From Gallionella capsiferriformans ES-2 (GTDB taxonomy: Bacteria; Pseudomonadota; Gammaproteobacteria; Burkholderiales; Gallionellaceae): DNA of 64,000 nucleotides. The notes under the pieces are model-generated. The model searched no databases. It saw only the letters and a program-made list of their open reading frames with translations, and had not been told where the DNA came from. The stretch spans positions 1,302,001 through 1,366,000 of the forward strand of contig NC_014394.1 in NCBI RefSeq assembly GCF_000145255.1, written 5' to 3'. The translations under genes and the position numbers were made by a program. Positions 8,557 through 20,025 of this stretch are shown here, piece by piece; positions within the stretch are counted from its first letter, which is position 1; each line of letters begins with the position of its first letter.

Positions 8557-10003
8557 TGGCTCGCTCCCTCAAGAAAAAGATTTTCGGAATTTTCGCACTG
8601 CGTCGCTGATCGTCGTCGCCAACCCATGCAACTGTCTCATTGAGGTCAACCTTTAAGCCGTGCCGACTGCCCAATGCCAGTAGTCCTATAACACTGCCCA
8701 GCCCCTGTTTGGCGGGGAACAAATCCAGCACATCGGCAATAGATGCTTGTGATCGTTGTTCAAGTATGGCGCGAACGTTGGCTTTCAAGTTGCGGAAGTC
8801 AATTTCCGACTGTGCGACCAATTCACCGACCGATTCCAGGTCAATCGGTGCCGCATCTCCATCTGTCATCTGGCTTGGCAACGCCTGAAGCGATGGATCG
8901 TGCAATACCCATTGAGATAGCGACTGTAGGCGACTGCTAGTGAGCTCCAGCGTGTATTGGAGAGCTTCTGTTGCCCTAACTTCATCCTTCAGAACGAGTG
9001 CCGCGCGTTGTGCATCTTTGAGGAGTTGGTTGAGCCGCCGTTGCTCAAGGTATTCGCGGCTCTGAACAAAATGCTTGAGGCTACGCGCAAACGACTGCAA
9101 CACCTCGTGAACCATCCCGCCCTGTTCCAGCAGTGTTCGTGTCAGTCGGAGGAGAAAACGCCTGTCTTTGGCATCCAGTTGCGCCACAAACTCGCGTGAC
9201 ATGACTCTGTCCAGTGCTTGATCCAGGGTGGCAGCCTGCTCGGGATCGGTCAGCAAACGCCAGAACGCCGAGAACGTCCTTCCTGCCTCGCTTTCCGTAA
9301 TGAGATCGATCCCGGCAAAGAGCGAATCCAGCACGTCGCCCCGACTGCCGTCGTTGTCCATGATCCGCTCTCTCAAATCCCGGTTCAGTTGGTCGAACTG
9401 ATCGCGGACGCGGCGAAAATCACCCGCCAGATCATCTGCCAAGGAGATGATTTCCCGTGTGCGCTCCAATGCCTTCGTATGGGGAAGCACTCGCATCTGA
9501 CCTTTTTGGATAGCATCTATTTCCTTGTCGATGCGCGCCTGCTCGGCCATCAGTCGGTCGATCCGGCGGAATTTGTCGGTATCGGTATCCTCAGCAAGTC
9601 GTGCCAAGGCATCGATCACCAGTGTTAATCGGCTTTCGGTTGCGGCCGAGTGGGGTTTGGCCAGACCGGATACATATCGAATGGCCTCGACAGCGGCGGT
9701 GGAAAGTTCATATTCCTCTTCTTTTGCGCCAGGAAGAAACCGCCGCTCCAGATATCCCTCGGCTAACCAACTGGCCACATACGCCTGCGCTGTTTGCGGG
9801 AAATCTTCGCCTTGGGCACGAAGTTCTTCCAGATCGCGCCCGATCCGTTCGTGGAATATTGAGGCGGGAAGGCTCCGGTCACTTTCGTACAGATGTGATT
9901 GGAGTAGACCAATCACGGTCGGCCCATTATTCGAGGCAATCAATCGCCATAGCGGCTGCGTCCGCATGCGGCGGTAGGTTGCGATGGTCTTATCTGCTTT
10001 CAT
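8543..10003 (-). CDS. jetA: Wadjet subunit JetA (DUF3375), kleisin/MukF-like
   Basis: JetA is the kleisin that bridges the JetC heads and carries JetB. The 486-residue protein starts MKADKTIATYRRMR and contains the DUF3375 landmarks: an N-terminal winged-helix region (residues 20-110, including AYVASWLAEGYLERRF), a long helical core and a C-terminal SAKIPKIFFLRERANELV segment. It is the first gene of the minus-strand jetABCD operon. Its promoter must lie in the 160-bp region shared with the divergent WYL regulator. All four Wadjet genes are intact. Confidence 0.88.
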   Translation of the reverse strand: MKADKTIATYRRMRTQPLWRLIASNNGPTVIGLLQSHLYESDRSLPASIFHERIGRDLEELRAQGEDFPQTAQAYVASWLAEGYLERRFLPGAKEEEYELSTAAVEAIRYVSGLAKPHSAATESRLTLVIDALARLAEDTDTDKFRRIDRLMAEQARIDKEIDAIQKGQMRVLPHTKALERTREIISLADDLAGDFRRVRDQFDQLNRDLRERIMDNDGSRGDVLDSLFAGIDLITESEAGRTFSAFWRLLTDPEQAATLDQALDRVMSREFVAQLDAKDRRFLLRLTRTLLEQGGMVHEVLQSFARSLKHFVQSREYLEQRRLNQLLKDAQRAALVLKDEVRATEALQYTLELTSSRLQSLSQWVLHDPSLQALPSQMTDGDAAPIDLESVGELVAQSEIDFRNLKANVRAILEQRSQASIADVLDLFPAKQGLGSVIGLLALGSRHGLKVDLNETVAWVGDDDQRRSAKIPKIFFLRERANELV

Positions 10004-10044
10004 TGAGTACGAAGCCTCGAAAGTATGCTTGCCTTAGTTATTGT

Positions 10045-10066
10045 CATCATCAATATGATTATGATG
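10045..10066. promoter_or_regulatory. Inverted repeat in the divergent jetA / WYL-regulator promoter region
   Basis: CATCAT (10045-10050) and ATGATG (10061-10066) form a symmetric pair with a 10-bp AT-rich spacer, midway between two divergent operons. WYL regulators of defence islands usually bind an inverted repeat at their own promoter, so this is a candidate operator for the 10165-11067 product. The match is only six bases per arm. Confidence 0.35.
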
Positions 10067-10164
10067 TCGGATTATATTGGAATGATTGCGGCATTCTATT
10101 ACGACGCATATACTATGCGCAACAACACTCAAAATCCATCATTGATTTTAATTAACCGGACAGA

Positions 10165-11067
10165 ATGTCAAACGAACAACTTATAGACCTGACCCAGCCA
10201 CAGCGTGACAGACTCGCTTTTATTGAGTTGCGCGTTCGTTTCATTGGGGAGATCCGTCGTAATGACTTAGTGTTGCGTTTCGGCATTCAGTCGGCAGCGG
10301 CCACCCGTGACCTTGCACTCTATAAGGAATTAGCCCCGAATAACATTGATTACGATTCCAAGGGAAAATCATATGTATTTGGAAGCGATTTTCATCCGGT
10401 GTTCGATTTCCCTCCGGAGCGAGTGTTGTCCTGGTTGTCGCAGGGATTTGGCGATGGGGAGCCATCACAGCTTAAATCATGGATCACCAGTGACATCCCC
10501 ATCCGCTTGACTCAGCCCGCACTTGATACGCTTGCAAGCGTGAGTCGGGCCATACATCAACAATGCCCTCTGAAAGTTGAGTACCACTCAATTTCGAGTG
10601 GTAAATCGGAGCGTGAGCTCGTTCCATTCGCGCTGATCGACAACGGCCTTCGCTGGCACGTCAGGGCATTCGATCGCAAAAGCCAAGAATTTCGTGACTT
10701 TGTCATCACACGGATTACACATCCAGTCGTAATGAAAGATGCTGATCTGCTGCCGCATGAGAAAAGCGATCAGGATATCCAGTGGACACGCATCGTTGAG
10801 CTTGAGCTGGTGCCACATCCTGACCAACCGTATCCAGAGATTACATTGATGGACTACAACATGGATCAAGGCGTGTTGAAAGTAAATCTGCGTGCCGCGA
10901 CAGCGGGTTATATCCTCCGAAAATGGAGCGTGGATTGTTCGCCAGATCATAGCTTGCGTGGCCCTGAATATCGGCTATGGCTTCGTGATTCATTATCACT
11001 GTATGGTGTAAAAAACGCTTTACTAGCCCCTGGATATCGTGATCCAAACGACTCAGTAACTGGATAA
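10165..11067 (+). CDS. WYL-domain transcriptional regulator (BrxR/CapW-like)
   Basis: A 300-residue regulator of the kind that heads many phage-defence islands (BrxR and CapW are the studied examples, and usually repress). The N-terminal region (residues 10-75) looks like a winged helix, with FGIQSAAATRDLALYKEL as a probable recognition helix. The WYL core runs about 125-205 (LKVEYHSISSG, then DNGLRWHVRAFDRKSQEFRDF), followed by a C-terminal WCX-like domain. It is the first gene of a ten-gene run of defence genes and is divergent from jetABCD, so it may control one or both. WYL domains are thought to sense a ligand, possibly nucleic acid. Confidence 0.85.
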   Translation: MSNEQLIDLTQPQRDRLAFIELRVRFIGEIRRNDLVLRFGIQSAAATRDLALYKELAPNNIDYDSKGKSYVFGSDFHPVFDFPPERVLSWLSQGFGDGEPSQLKSWITSDIPIRLTQPALDTLASVSRAIHQQCPLKVEYHSISSGKSERELVPFALIDNGLRWHVRAFDRKSQEFRDFVITRITHPVVMKDADLLPHEKSDQDIQWTRIVELELVPHPDQPYPEITLMDYNMDQGVLKVNLRAATAGYILRKWSVDCSPDHSLRGPEYRLWLRDSLSLYGVKNALLAPGYRDPNDSVTG

Positions 11068-11086
11068 ATTGAAAGAGTAATGAATA

Positions 11087-12841
11087 ATGGCAAAAACACT
11101 TGAGGCACACGACAAGCTGATCCGCGAAATATTCGAGGGCAGCTATCAGTTTGAAATCCCAGATTACCAACGCCCTTATGCGTGGACGACGGAGCAGGCT
11201 GAGGAGTTATTTAACGATCTCGTGTCGGCGATGCAGGATGCGCGCACGTCCGGAGCGTCAAGCCAATACTTCCTTGGCAGCATCGTTCTCATTAAGAATG
11301 ACAGGGAGCCGAAGTCGTCGGTGGTCGATGGTCAACAGCGACTCAGCACACTCACGATGCTGTTCTCTGTACTGCGTGCCATGATGCCAGATGCGGCCGA
11401 CGACATTACCGATTTCCTCTATAAGAAGGGAAAAATCAGCCTCGGCGAAACTAACGAATACCGTTTGATTGCCAGAGAGGAAGATGCCGATTTTTTCCGC
11501 ACTTACATTCAAGAACCAGGAGGCATTACTCGGCTGGTAGCTAGCACCGACAAGCTTGAAGATAGCCGACTGCGCTTCCGTGAAAACGCTACCCTGATGC
11601 TGGAGAAAGCTGGAGCACTTTCGATCTCAGATCGTGAAGCGCTATGGAAATTTCTGGCCAACGACTGCTCGCTGGTCGTCATCTCGACGCCTGACCTTGA
11701 GGCGGCATATCGCATCTTCTCTGTTCTGAACAACCGTGGGCTCGACCTTGCCCCCATCGATATCATCAAGGCCGCAGTGCTGGGTTCGATCCGCACCATT
11801 GCCGGCGACGCGAAGAGCCGTGTTTATGCCAAGGAGTGGAGCCGGATAGAAAGCGCACTCGGGCGAGATGCCTTTGGTGACCTGTTTGTACACATCCGCA
11901 CTATTTACGCCAAGCAGAAGCAGCGGGCGACGCTGGTTAAGGAGTTCCAAGATTACGTCACCGAATACAAAATGCCGATTGACCTAGTCGACAAGGTCAT
12001 CAAGCCTTACGCCGAGGTCTGGGACTTTGTGCGGGAGGCCGACTTTGAAGCCACCGAGCATGCCGAGACGATCAATGACTATTTATCCTGGCTCAATCGC
12101 GTCGACTTCAAAGATTGGGTGCCGCCCGCGCTGGTCTATTTCAAGCGCTTTCGCCAGCAGCCTCAGTTGCTGGCCGACTTTTTCAAGTCGCTGGAACGCT
12201 TGACCTACTTTCTGCTCGTTACGAAGGTCGGCATCAACGAACGCATCGAGACCTACGCCGACCTCACCAAAGAGATCGAGCCGGATGCTTTTGATGGCGA
12301 GTTGGCTGCGTTGAATACGCTCAATCTCACTGACAAGCAAAAGCGGGAGTTCGTCGCCGCGATCGACGGTGATATCTATCGCAGGCTGCCCAAAGCCCGT
12401 ATGGCGCTGATGCTGCGCCTCGAAGCCCTGGTCAGTGACGGCAGCAAGAAGCAGGCGTTTGAACACCTGTCGCTGGAGCACGTTCTGCCACAAACCCCGC
12501 CGGCCGCTTCTGACTGGATCAAATGGTTCCCCGACGAAGATGAGCGAGACTCGTGGACACACCGGCTTGCCAATCTGGTGCCCCTGCATGCCCGCAAAAA
12601 TCCGGCTGCAAGCAACTACGATTTCGCTACCAAGAAAAATGTCTACTTCAAGGGTAAGGGGACGGCATCGCCTTTCATCCTGACACAGGAAGTCAGGTCG
12701 GAAGATTCGTGGATGCCTGCAATGCTTATCGATCGGCAGAAACGACTCGTCGGTGTTCTTGAAAAGCACTGGGTGCTCGATGCTGCTGGTGCTGATTCCG
12801 ATAGCCTACAAGCCGCCGTTACTGCAAGCGCACAGGGATAA
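11087..12841 (+). CDS. GmrSD-like DUF262/DUF1524 nuclease (type IV restriction-like)
   Basis: Single-chain relative of GmrSD, an NTP-dependent enzyme known to cut DNA carrying modified bases such as glucosylated hydroxymethylcytosine. The 584-residue protein has the DUF262 N-terminus: [10 protein letters not shown] near residue 24, and [16 protein letters not shown] near 77, which holds the DGQQR motif. The C-terminal DUF1524 HNH-type nuclease has LEHVLPQ at about 464-470 and a second histidine/asparagine cluster ([17 protein letters not shown]). It lies 19 bp after the WYL gene and 4 bp before hsdM, so all are likely on one transcript. It is not a normal type I subunit; substrate is unknown. 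Confidence 0.85.
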   Translation: MAKTLEAHDKLIREIFEGSYQFEIPDYQRPYAWTTEQAEELFNDLVSAMQDARTSGASSQYFLGSIVLIKNDREPKSSVVDGQQRLSTLTMLFSVLRAMMPDAADDITDFLYKKGKISLGETNEYRLIAREEDADFFRTYIQEPGGITRLVASTDKLEDSRLRFRENATLMLEKAGALSISDREALWKFLANDCSLVVISTPDLEAAYRIFSVLNNRGLDLAPIDIIKAAVLGSIRTIAGDAKSRVYAKEWSRIESALGRDAFGDLFVHIRTIYAKQKQRATLVKEFQDYVTEYKMPIDLVDKVIKPYAEVWDFVREADFEATEHAETINDYLSWLNRVDFKDWVPPALVYFKRFRQQPQLLADFFKSLERLTYFLLVTKVGINERIETYADLTKEIEPDAFDGELAALNTLNLTDKQKREFVAAIDGDIYRRLPKARMALMLRLEALVSDGSKKQAFEHLSLEHVLPQTPPAASDWIKWFPDEDERDSWTHRLANLVPLHARKNPAASNYDFATKKNVYFKGKGTASPFILTQEVRSEDSWMPAMLIDRQKRLVGVLEKHWVLDAAGADSDSLQAAVTASAQG

Positions 12842-12845
12842 GAAT

Positions 12846-14396
12846 ATGGCACAGAACGACACGAACAAGAACGGCGGCAACCTCGGCTTCGAGGCGGAGA
12901 TGTTTAAGGCTGCCGACAAGCTGCGCGGCAACATGGAGCCGTCCGACTATAAGCACGTCGCGCTCGGGCTCATCTTCCTTAAGTACATCTCGGATGCCTT
13001 CGAGGCGAGGCACAAAGCGCTGCTGGAAGAAGACCCACAGGCGGCCGAGGACAAGGACGAATACCTGGCCGACAATGTTTTCTGGGTGCCGAAGGATGCG
13101 CGTTGGTCGCACCTGCAAGCCAACGCCAAGCTTCCCACCATTGGCACGCTGATCGATGACGCAATGCGCGCCATCGAAAAGGACAACGAGTCACTGAAAG
13201 GCGTGCTGCCGAAGGATTACGCCCGACCTGCGCTCAACAAGGTCATGCTCGGCGAGTTGATCGACTTGATTTCTGGCATTGCCCTCAATGAAGAGGGGCA
13301 CGCCTCCCGCGACATCCTCGGTCGCGTCTACGAATACTTCCTTGGCCAGTTCGCAGGTGCCGAAGGCAAGCGCGGCGGCGAGTTCTACACACCGCGCTCC
13401 GTTGTGCGCGTCCTCGTAGAGATGCTGGAGCCGTACCAAGGACGCATCTACGACCCGTGCTGTGGCTCGGGCGGGATGTTCGTTCAGTCTGAGAAGTTCG
13501 TGCAAGAGCACGGCGGCCGTATTGGCGACATCGCGATCTACGGCCAGGAGTCGAACTATGTCACTTGGCGGCTAGCCAAGATGAACCTTGCGGTGCGCGG
13601 GATTGATTCGGATATTCGCTGGAATAACGAAGGTAGTTTTCACAAGGACGAGCTGCGCGACCTCAAGGCCGACTACATCCTCGCCAATCCACCGTTCAAT
13701 ATTTCGGACTGGGGTGGCGACCGTCTGCGGGAGGACGTGCGCTGGAAGTTCGGCGCGCCCCCGGTGGGCAACGCCAACTATGCCTGGCTGCAGCACATCG
13801 TTCATCACCTTGCGCCGAATGGCACGGCTGGCGTGGTGCTGGCCAACGGCTCGATGTCCTCGACGCAGTCCGGCGAGGGTGACATTCGCCGCGAGATGGT
13901 CGAGAAAGACATCTTGGATTGCATGGTAGCCCTGCCGGGCCAGCTCTTCTACTCGACCCAGATCCCCGCTTGCCTGTGGTTCCTGGCCCGCAACAAGAAT
14001 CCGGGCAACGGGTGGCGTGACCGGCGCGGCGAGGTGCTTTTCATTGATGCGCGCAAGCTTGGGGTTCTCGTTGATCGGACGCGACGTGAGTTGTCCGACG
14101 CGGATGTCCAGAAAATCGCTGACACATACCATGCGTGGCGGGGTGAGCCGAACGCTGGTGCATACGAGGACATTTCTGGCTTCTGCAAGTCCGCATCTCT
14201 AGACGACATTCGCAAGCAGGGACACGTTGTCGCACCTGGTCGCTACGTTGGCGCAGCTGAAACCGATGACGATGAAGAACCGACGTCAGAGAAGCTCTCT
14301 CGGTTGTCATCGCAGCTTCGCACGCATTTTTCTGAGAATGCTCAACTCGAGCAAGCGATTAAGAATGCCTTGACGGAGATTGGTTATGAGTGCTGA
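12846..14396 (+). CDS. hsdM: Type I restriction-modification methyltransferase subunit
   Basis: HsdM methylates adenine at N6 in the sequence chosen by HsdS and is part of the restriction complex with HsdR. The 516-residue protein has an HsdM N-terminal domain (residues 14-150), the S-adenosylmethionine motif I DPCCGSGG (203-210) and the catalytic motif NPPF (281-284). The frame is open further upstream, but the ATG at 12846 (MAQNDTNKN) follows an AGGG and leaves only 4 bp after the previous stop. It overlaps hsdS by 11 bp. Confidence 0.95.
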   Translation: MAQNDTNKNGGNLGFEAEMFKAADKLRGNMEPSDYKHVALGLIFLKYISDAFEARHKALLEEDPQAAEDKDEYLADNVFWVPKDARWSHLQANAKLPTIGTLIDDAMRAIEKDNESLKGVLPKDYARPALNKVMLGELIDLISGIALNEEGHASRDILGRVYEYFLGQFAGAEGKRGGEFYTPRSVVRVLVEMLEPYQGRIYDPCCGSGGMFVQSEKFVQEHGGRIGDIAIYGQESNYVTWRLAKMNLAVRGIDSDIRWNNEGSFHKDELRDLKADYILANPPFNISDWGGDRLREDVRWKFGAPPVGNANYAWLQHIVHHLAPNGTAGVVLANGSMSSTQSGEGDIRREMVEKDILDCMVALPGQLFYSTQIPACLWFLARNKNPGNGWRDRRGEVLFIDARKLGVLVDRTRRELSDADVQKIADTYHAWRGEPNAGAYEDISGFCKSASLDDIRKQGHVVAPGRYVGAAETDDDEEPTSEKLSRLSSQLRTHFSENAQLEQAIKNALTEIGYEC

Positions 14397-15618
14397 TACG
14401 GCGCTGTTAAGCGATCTCGTGACATACCTGAATCGCGGTGTCGCACCCAAGTACGTTGAGACCGGTGGAATTCGTGTTTACAACCAGAAATGCATTCGCG
14501 GTCAGCGAGTTTCTGACGGGCCGTCCCGTAGGACGCAAGCCAGCGCACGCCTTAGCCAAGTGGATAAAGAACTGCGTCTGTTTGACGTTCTTATCAATTC
14601 GACAGGCGTGGGCACCCTAGGGCGAGTTGGACAGATCTTTGGGCTAGATGAGCCGGCGACGGCAGACAGTCATCTGACCATCGTTCGACCTGACCCGCAA
14701 AAAGTCGATCCCTTGTTTCTCGGATACGTGCTGAAAGCCTATGAGCCCGAAATCGAGAGACTAGGAGAGGGAAGCACCGGACAGACAGAATTATCCAGAG
14801 CGAAGCTCGGAGAACTTGAAATCCCACTAATTTCGCGCGACGCACAGAAAAGTGCGTCTGCGTTCCTGTACGCCATCGACAAGCGATTAAATTTACTTCG
14901 ACGGATCAGCGAGGATATTGATGTCTTTGCGCGCACCCTCTTCCGGGAGTGGTTTGGTGCGGGGAACAGCGAAGACTGGCCAACGGCACGCCTTGATCAG
15001 CACCTAACAGCGCATCGAGGGTTGAGTTACAAGGGAGCGGGGCTTTGCGAATCGGGAGAGGGAGTTCCGATGCATAACCTCAACTCGGTATATGAGGGCG
15101 GCGGATACAAGTACCCAGGAATCAAATATTACAAAGGCGAGTTCAAGGAGCGCCACGTTTTGAAGCCTGGAGACATTATCGTGACCAATACCGAGCAAGG
15201 CCATGAACATCGCTTGATCGGTTTCCCCGCTGTCGTGCCATCAATCTTTGGGGACAATGGGATTTTTTCGCAGCACATCTATCGCATTGTTCCGTTGGAT
15301 TCAAGTTACCTAGGCCGAGAATTTATCTATTACCTACTGATGGCAGGCCATGTTAGAGATCAAATAATCGGCTCCACCAACGGTTCGACCGTAAATATGT
15401 TGGCAATCAGTGGCCTGCAAGACTCGACGTTCTCGCTGCCGCCTCAAGATATCGTCGAAAAATTCACAGCGACCGTAAGACCACTTTGGGAGATGGCCGA
15501 AAGAAACGAAAAGGAGTCGCGCGATCTCATCAAGCTTCGTGATCTTCTACTACCAATGCTGATTGCGGGTGATCTGCAGCTTAAGGGCTCGGTCGAGTTA
15601 CTTGGGGTGCTCCCATGA
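14386..15618 (+). CDS. hsdS: Type I restriction-modification specificity subunit
   Basis: HsdS recognises the two halves of a bipartite DNA site and guides HsdM and HsdR. The 410-residue protein has the usual duplicated plan: a first target-recognition region with a conserved helix around residues 130-190 (ending [11 protein letters not shown]), and a second region ending in a similar helix (about 350-405, with [14 protein letters not shown]). The ATG at 14386 is preceded by GGAG and overlaps hsdM by 11 bp. Specificity cannot be read from sequence. Confidence 0.9.
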   Translation: MSADTALLSDLVTYLNRGVAPKYVETGGIRVYNQKCIRGQRVSDGPSRRTQASARLSQVDKELRLFDVLINSTGVGTLGRVGQIFGLDEPATADSHLTIVRPDPQKVDPLFLGYVLKAYEPEIERLGEGSTGQTELSRAKLGELEIPLISRDAQKSASAFLYAIDKRLNLLRRISEDIDVFARTLFREWFGAGNSEDWPTARLDQHLTAHRGLSYKGAGLCESGEGVPMHNLNSVYEGGGYKYPGIKYYKGEFKERHVLKPGDIIVTNTEQGHEHRLIGFPAVVPSIFGDNGIFSQHIYRIVPLDSSYLGREFIYYLLMAGHVRDQIIGSTNGSTVNMLAISGLQDSTFSLPPQDIVEKFTATVRPLWEMAERNEKESRDLIKLRDLLLPMLIAGDLQLKGSVELLGVLP

Positions 15619-16361
15619 ACTTCGACTGGTGCCCCGGCATCCGCGAGGCTTGCTCGCACTGGCGCGACGCGCCAATGCTGCAGCAGACTTTCGAGGAATT
15701 AGAGCGGGCGCTGGCCGAAGATAACGACGCCTGCATCGACTCAGCAAAGGCCATCGTCGAGGTGATTTGCCAGATCATCCTGCAGGAGTTGGACTCGCCG
15801 TCAAACCCAGTGCGCCCAGTCGAGGCACTTCCGACCTTTGGTGCATGGATGAGTGCAGCCGTCCGGGCGTTGAAGCTCGGGGACATCAGGCATAACGGTT
15901 TCCAGAAGCTGGTGTCACAGCACAGGAAGCTCACGGACGCATTGGGCGACCTGCGCAACGACGCTGGAACGGCGAGCCACGGGCGTGAGGGGTTCTTGCA
16001 ACGCCTGTCGGTTCATCATCGACGCGCGGCGGTGTTGTCGGCGGATGCCATCGTCACCTTCCTGCATCAGGCCTATCTGGAAGCGGAGCTGGACTTGGTG
16101 CGAACACGCGAACCTTATGAGCGGTTCGGCCACCTGCACGAGCTGATAGATGCGCACGTTTCATTGCAAGCAGACGTCGATGAAGAAGGTTTTCTCACGA
16201 TAGACGTGACCCTGCCTTCCGGTGATGTCTTGCCTTTGCGGGTTGAAGCAAGTCGCTTGCTTTACCAACTGGATCGTGACGCCTTTGTCGAGGCGTTGAA
16301 CGCTGCGCGAGGGGCTCCTGCTGCGGTGGTGGAGCAAGACGAATTACAAGGGGAAGAATGA
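15615..16361 (+). CDS. Abortive-infection (Abi_C) family protein inside the type I operon
   Basis: A 248-residue soluble protein resembling the abortive infection C-terminal (Abi_C) family. Residues 25-160 contain the helical region found in that family, including [14 protein letters not shown], then [11 protein letters not shown] near 112-122 and [14 protein letters not shown] near 138-151. The last 70 residues are a small acidic domain. It overlaps hsdS by 4 bp (ATGA) and hsdR by 4 bp, so it is translated as part of the restriction operon. The role of Abi_C domains is not established. It could sense or act when restriction fails; that is inference. Confidence 0.7.
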   Translation: MNFDWCPGIREACSHWRDAPMLQQTFEELERALAEDNDACIDSAKAIVEVICQIILQELDSPSNPVRPVEALPTFGAWMSAAVRALKLGDIRHNGFQKLVSQHRKLTDALGDLRNDAGTASHGREGFLQRLSVHHRRAAVLSADAIVTFLHQAYLEAELDLVRTREPYERFGHLHELIDAHVSLQADVDEEGFLTIDVTLPSGDVLPLRVEASRLLYQLDRDAFVEALNAARGAPAAVVEQDELQGEE

Positions 16362-19300
16362 TGGCGTTTTTGTCGGAGGCAGCCGTTGAGCTGGCACTAC
16401 TAGAGCAACTGCGAGGGCTGGGCTACAGCATCGAGCAAGAAGAAAACATCGGCCCAGATGGACATCGCCCTGAGCGTGACAGTCACGACGTGGTCGTGCT
16501 GAAGAAGCGATTGGAGGACGCCGTTGCGTTGCTCAATCCCGGAATGCCATTGGATGCGCGTCAGGATGCGATCCGCAAGGTGATGCAGTCCGAGCTGCCA
16601 TTAATGCTTGAAGAGAACCGCCGTATCCACAAACTGATGACTGAGGGCGTCGACGTCGAGTATTACGCCGACGACGGAACACTGACCGCAGGCAAGGTTT
16701 CCCTCATCAACTTCGAGCGGCCAGAGCAGAACGATTGGCTGGTGGTGAGCCAGTTCGTGGTGATCGCCGGGCAATACAACCGCCGCCCAGACGTGGTGGT
16801 GTTCGTTAATGGCCTGCCGCTGGGCGTGATCGAGCTGAAGGCTCCCGGCAGCGGGAACGCAACATTGGTCGGGGCTTTCAACCAGCTGCAGACCTACAAG
16901 AAGCAGATCCCGGCGCTATTCAATACCAACGCACTGCTAGTGACATCGGATGGGATTACCGCGCGCGTCGGCTCGCTGTCTGCCGACCTGGAGCGGTTCA
17001 TGCCATGGCGCACGACCGACGGCAAAGACGTTGCACCGAAAGGTGCGCCCGAACTCTCGACATTGATCGAAGGCGTTTTCGAGCAGCGCCGCTTGCTCGA
17101 CATGCTGTGCCACTTTACGGTCTTCGGTGAGACGGGCTCGGGCTTGGCGAAGATCATCGCGGGCTATCACCAGTTTCACGCAGTCATCCGCGCGGTCGAT
17201 TCGACCCTTCGCGCATCAAGCCAATGGCAGGGCGTGCAAGAAGATCCGCGCGACTACGGCTTACCCAGCGTCAAGACCCAAGCCAAAGGTGACAGAAGAG
17301 CTGGGGTAATCTGGCACACACAAGGCTCCGGCAAAAGTCTGTTGATGGCGTTCTACGCTGGGCAGCTGGTCAAACATCCGGCGATGGCCAATCCAACGCT
17401 CGTAGTACTGACCGACCGTAACGATCTCGATGACCAGTTGTTCGCCACCTTCTCGATGTGCCGCGACCTGATTCGGCAAACACCGGTACAGGCTGACAGC
17501 CGCGAAGACTTGACTAAACTTTTGGCGCGGGCATCTGGCGGCGTGATTTTTACAACCTTGCAAAAGTTTGGCGAGACAAGTCAGGCGCTGACAGACCGTC
17601 GCAATGTGGTTGTGATCGCTGATGAAGCGCACCGTAGCCAATATGGCTTTCGGGCCAAGGTGGATGCCAAAACGGGTGAGATTTCCTACGGGTTCGCCAA
17701 GTACCTGCGCGACGCGCTGCCCAACGCGTCGTTCATTGGTTTTACCGGAACGCCCATTGAGGCCGACGATGTGAACACCCCGGCGGTGTTCGGCAATTAC
17801 ATCGACGTTTACGATATCAGCCGAGCAGTCGAGGACGGCGCGACAGTGCCGATCTACTACGAGTCGCGGCTCGCTCGCATTGAACTTGATGAGGACGAGA
17901 AACCCAAGATCGATGCCGAGGTCAACGAACTCACAGAAGACGATCCGGAGGTTGAGCAAGAACGCTTCAAGCGCAAATGGTCAACAGTAGAAGCCTTGGT
18001 GGGCAGCGATAAGCGCCTCGCGCTGGTTGCGCAAGACATGGTTACCCACTTCGAGGATCGCGTTGCTGCGCTGGACGGAAAAGCGATGGTTGTTTGCATG
18101 AGCCGTCGCATCTGCGTGAAGCTGTATGACGAGATCGTGAAGCTCCGTCCAGACTGGCACAGTGCCGATGACAACGCGGGGGCGGTCAAAATTGTGATGA
18201 CGGGCGCTGCCAGCGACCCCGAAGACTGGCAGCAGCACATCGGCAACAAGGCCCGCCGCGATCTGCTGGCCAAGCGCGCTCGCGACGCCAAAGACCCGCT
18301 CAAGCTGGTGATCGTGCGAGATATGTGGCTTACCGGGTTTGATGCGCCCTGCATGCACACGATGTACGTGGACAAGCCGATGCAGGGGCACGGCTTGATG
18401 CAGGCGATTGCGCGGGTGAATCGTGTGTTCCGCGACAAGCCTGCCGGGTTGATCGTCGACTACATCGGTATCGCCCAGAACCTGAAATCGGCGCTTCAGC
18501 AATACTCGAAGAACGACCAGGAAAACACCGGCGTCGACGAGTCGCAGGCCATCGCCGTGCTGATGGAAAAGTACGAAGTCGTGCGCGACATGTACCACGG
18601 CTTCGACTACGCCTCAGCAATGGGCGGAACACCTCAAGAACGCTTGGCAATGATGGCCGGTGCAATTGAGTGGATTCTCGACATGCAGCAAAAGTTGGCG
18701 GCGAAGGAGAAAACCAAGGACGGCAAAAAGGATGCGCATCGCCGCTATCAGGATGCCGTGCTTGCGTTGTCCAAGGCGTTCTCCCTTGCATCGGCATCCG
18801 ACGAGGCCCGCGAAATCCGAGAGGAAGTGGGCTTCTTCCAGGCAATTCGCGCGGCGCTGGTAAAGAGCAGTACCGGGTCGGGCGTGACTCAGCAAGAGCG
18901 TGAACTGGCAATCCAGCAGATCGTGAGTCGCGCCGTAGTTTCCACCGAGATTGTCGACATCCTCGCTGCCGCCGGGATCAAGAGCCCGGACATCTCGATC
19001 TTGTCAGACGAGTTCCTGGCCGAAGTTCAGCAGATGGAGCGCAAGAACCTCGCTCTCGAAGCGTTGCGGAAATTGATCAACGATGGCATCCGCTCCCGCA
19101 GCAAATCCAACGTCGTGCAGACCAAGGCTTTCTCAGAGCGGTTGGAAGATGCTGTCGCGCGGTATCACGCCAATGCGATCACCACCGCTGAGGTCTTGCA
19201 GGAGTTGATTGATCTCGCTAAGGATATTCGGGCAGCTCGTCAGCGTGGTGAAGAGCAAGGTTTGTCCGAGGATGAAATTGCTTTCTACGACGCGCTGGCC

Positions 19301-19576
19301 GAGAACGAGAGCGCGATTCAAATGATGGGTGACGACAAACTGAAACTTATCGCACACGAGTTGTTAGTCAGCCTGCGCGAGAACGTATCTGTGGATTGGG
19401 CGCATCGTGATTCTGCCCGCGCACGGATGCGAGTGCTGGTGAAGCGCATTCTGCGCAAGTATGGTTACCCGCCTGATCTGCAGGACGCGGCCGTGCAAAC
19501 GGTACTGCAGCAGGCCGAGGCATTGTCGTCGACGTGGAGCATGCCGAGACCTGGCAGAGGAGATGGCCATGGCTGA
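16358..19576 (+). CDS. hsdR: Type I restriction endonuclease/translocase subunit
   Basis: HsdR translocates DNA with ATP and cuts it when blocked. The 1072-residue chain shows the PD-(D/E)XK nuclease motif (PDVVVF with D145, then IELK with E159 and K161), helicase Walker A HTQGSGKS near 324-331, the DEAHR box near 422, and FTGTP near 460. A C-terminal helical domain of about 350 residues would bind HsdM. It follows the Abi_C gene with an ATGA overlap. The downstream TIR gene starts inside its last three codons. Confidence 0.95.
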   Translation: MMAFLSEAAVELALLEQLRGLGYSIEQEENIGPDGHRPERDSHDVVVLKKRLEDAVALLNPGMPLDARQDAIRKVMQSELPLMLEENRRIHKLMTEGVDVEYYADDGTLTAGKVSLINFERPEQNDWLVVSQFVVIAGQYNRRPDVVVFVNGLPLGVIELKAPGSGNATLVGAFNQLQTYKKQIPALFNTNALLVTSDGITARVGSLSADLERFMPWRTTDGKDVAPKGAPELSTLIEGVFEQRRLLDMLCHFTVFGETGSGLAKIIAGYHQFHAVIRAVDSTLRASSQWQGVQEDPRDYGLPSVKTQAKGDRRAGVIWHTQGSGKSLLMAFYAGQLVKHPAMANPTLVVLTDRNDLDDQLFATFSMCRDLIRQTPVQADSREDLTKLLARASGGVIFTTLQKFGETSQALTDRRNVVVIADEAHRSQYGFRAKVDAKTGEISYGFAKYLRDALPNASFIGFTGTPIEADDVNTPAVFGNYIDVYDISRAVEDGATVPIYYESRLARIELDEDEKPKIDAEVNELTEDDPEVEQERFKRKWSTVEALVGSDKRLALVAQDMVTHFEDRVAALDGKAMVVCMSRRICVKLYDEIVKLRPDWHSADDNAGAVKIVMTGAASDPEDWQQHIGNKARRDLLAKRARDAKDPLKLVIVRDMWLTGFDAPCMHTMYVDKPMQGHGLMQAIARVNRVFRDKPAGLIVDYIGIAQNLKSALQQYSKNDQENTGVDESQAIAVLMEKYEVVRDMYHGFDYASAMGGTPQERLAMMAGAIEWILDMQQKLAAKEKTKDGKKDAHRRYQDAVLALSKAFSLASASDEAREIREEVGFFQAIRAALVKSSTGSGVTQQERELAIQQIVSRAVVSTEIVDILAAAGIKSPDISILSDEFLAEVQQMERKNLALEALRKLINDGIRSRSKSNVVQTKAFSERLEDAVARYHANAITTAEVLQELIDLAKDIRAARQRGEEQGLSEDEIAFYDALAENESAIQMMGDDKLKLIAHELLVSLRENVSVDWAHRDSARARMRVLVKRILRKYGYPPDLQDAAVQTVLQQAEALSSTWSMPRPGRGDGHG

Positions 19577-20024
19577 TGTATTCATTTCTCACTCGCAGGT
19601 TGACTTACCACTTGCCGAATTCCTTCACAGGCACTTGACGCAGGAAGGCTTGGAGGTCTATTTGGCCTCGGTATCGATGCAGCCAGGTGAACGCTGGATG
19701 CCGCACATTATGGAAAGTTTGCGAAGTTCGACTTGGGTACTCTGCCTCGCAAGCCGAACGGCGTGCGCGTCACCTTGGGTGATGCAGGAAATGGGCGCGG
19801 CGATTGTCGGAAACAAGAAGTTGATCCCGATTATTTGGGACCAGCCTGCAGAAGCACTCCCGGGATGGATGAAACAATTCCAAGCTGTAAATCTGGCTGG
19901 AGCCAGCCAGCAGGATGCAGTGGCTGCATTTGGTCGAATTGCGGAGACCATTAAGTCCGAAAAGCAAAAGGGGTTGGTCATTCTCGGCTTGTTGGTGGCT
20001 GGATTGGTTGCCTTCGGGAAATGA
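19569..20024 (+). CDS. TIR-domain protein with a C-terminal membrane helix
   Basis: The 151-residue protein is a compact TIR domain. Such domains hydrolyse NAD+ or make ADP-ribose-type signals in bacterial immunity. It starts [12 protein letters not shown], has the BB-loop region MQPGERW at 37-43 and [11 protein letters not shown] with the likely catalytic glutamate at residue 74. Residues 135-150 ([16 protein letters not shown]) form a membrane segment at the extreme C-terminus. The ATG at 19569 is six bases after AGGAG, better placed than the one at 19563. It overlaps the end of hsdR and is followed 1 bp later by a second TIR gene. Confidence 0.85.
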   Translation: MADVFISHSQVDLPLAEFLHRHLTQEGLEVYLASVSMQPGERWMPHIMESLRSSTWVLCLASRTACASPWVMQEMGAAIVGNKKLIPIIWDQPAEALPGWMKQFQAVNLAGASQQDAVAAFGRIAETIKSEKQKGLVILGLLVAGLVAFGK

Positions 20025-20025
20025 T

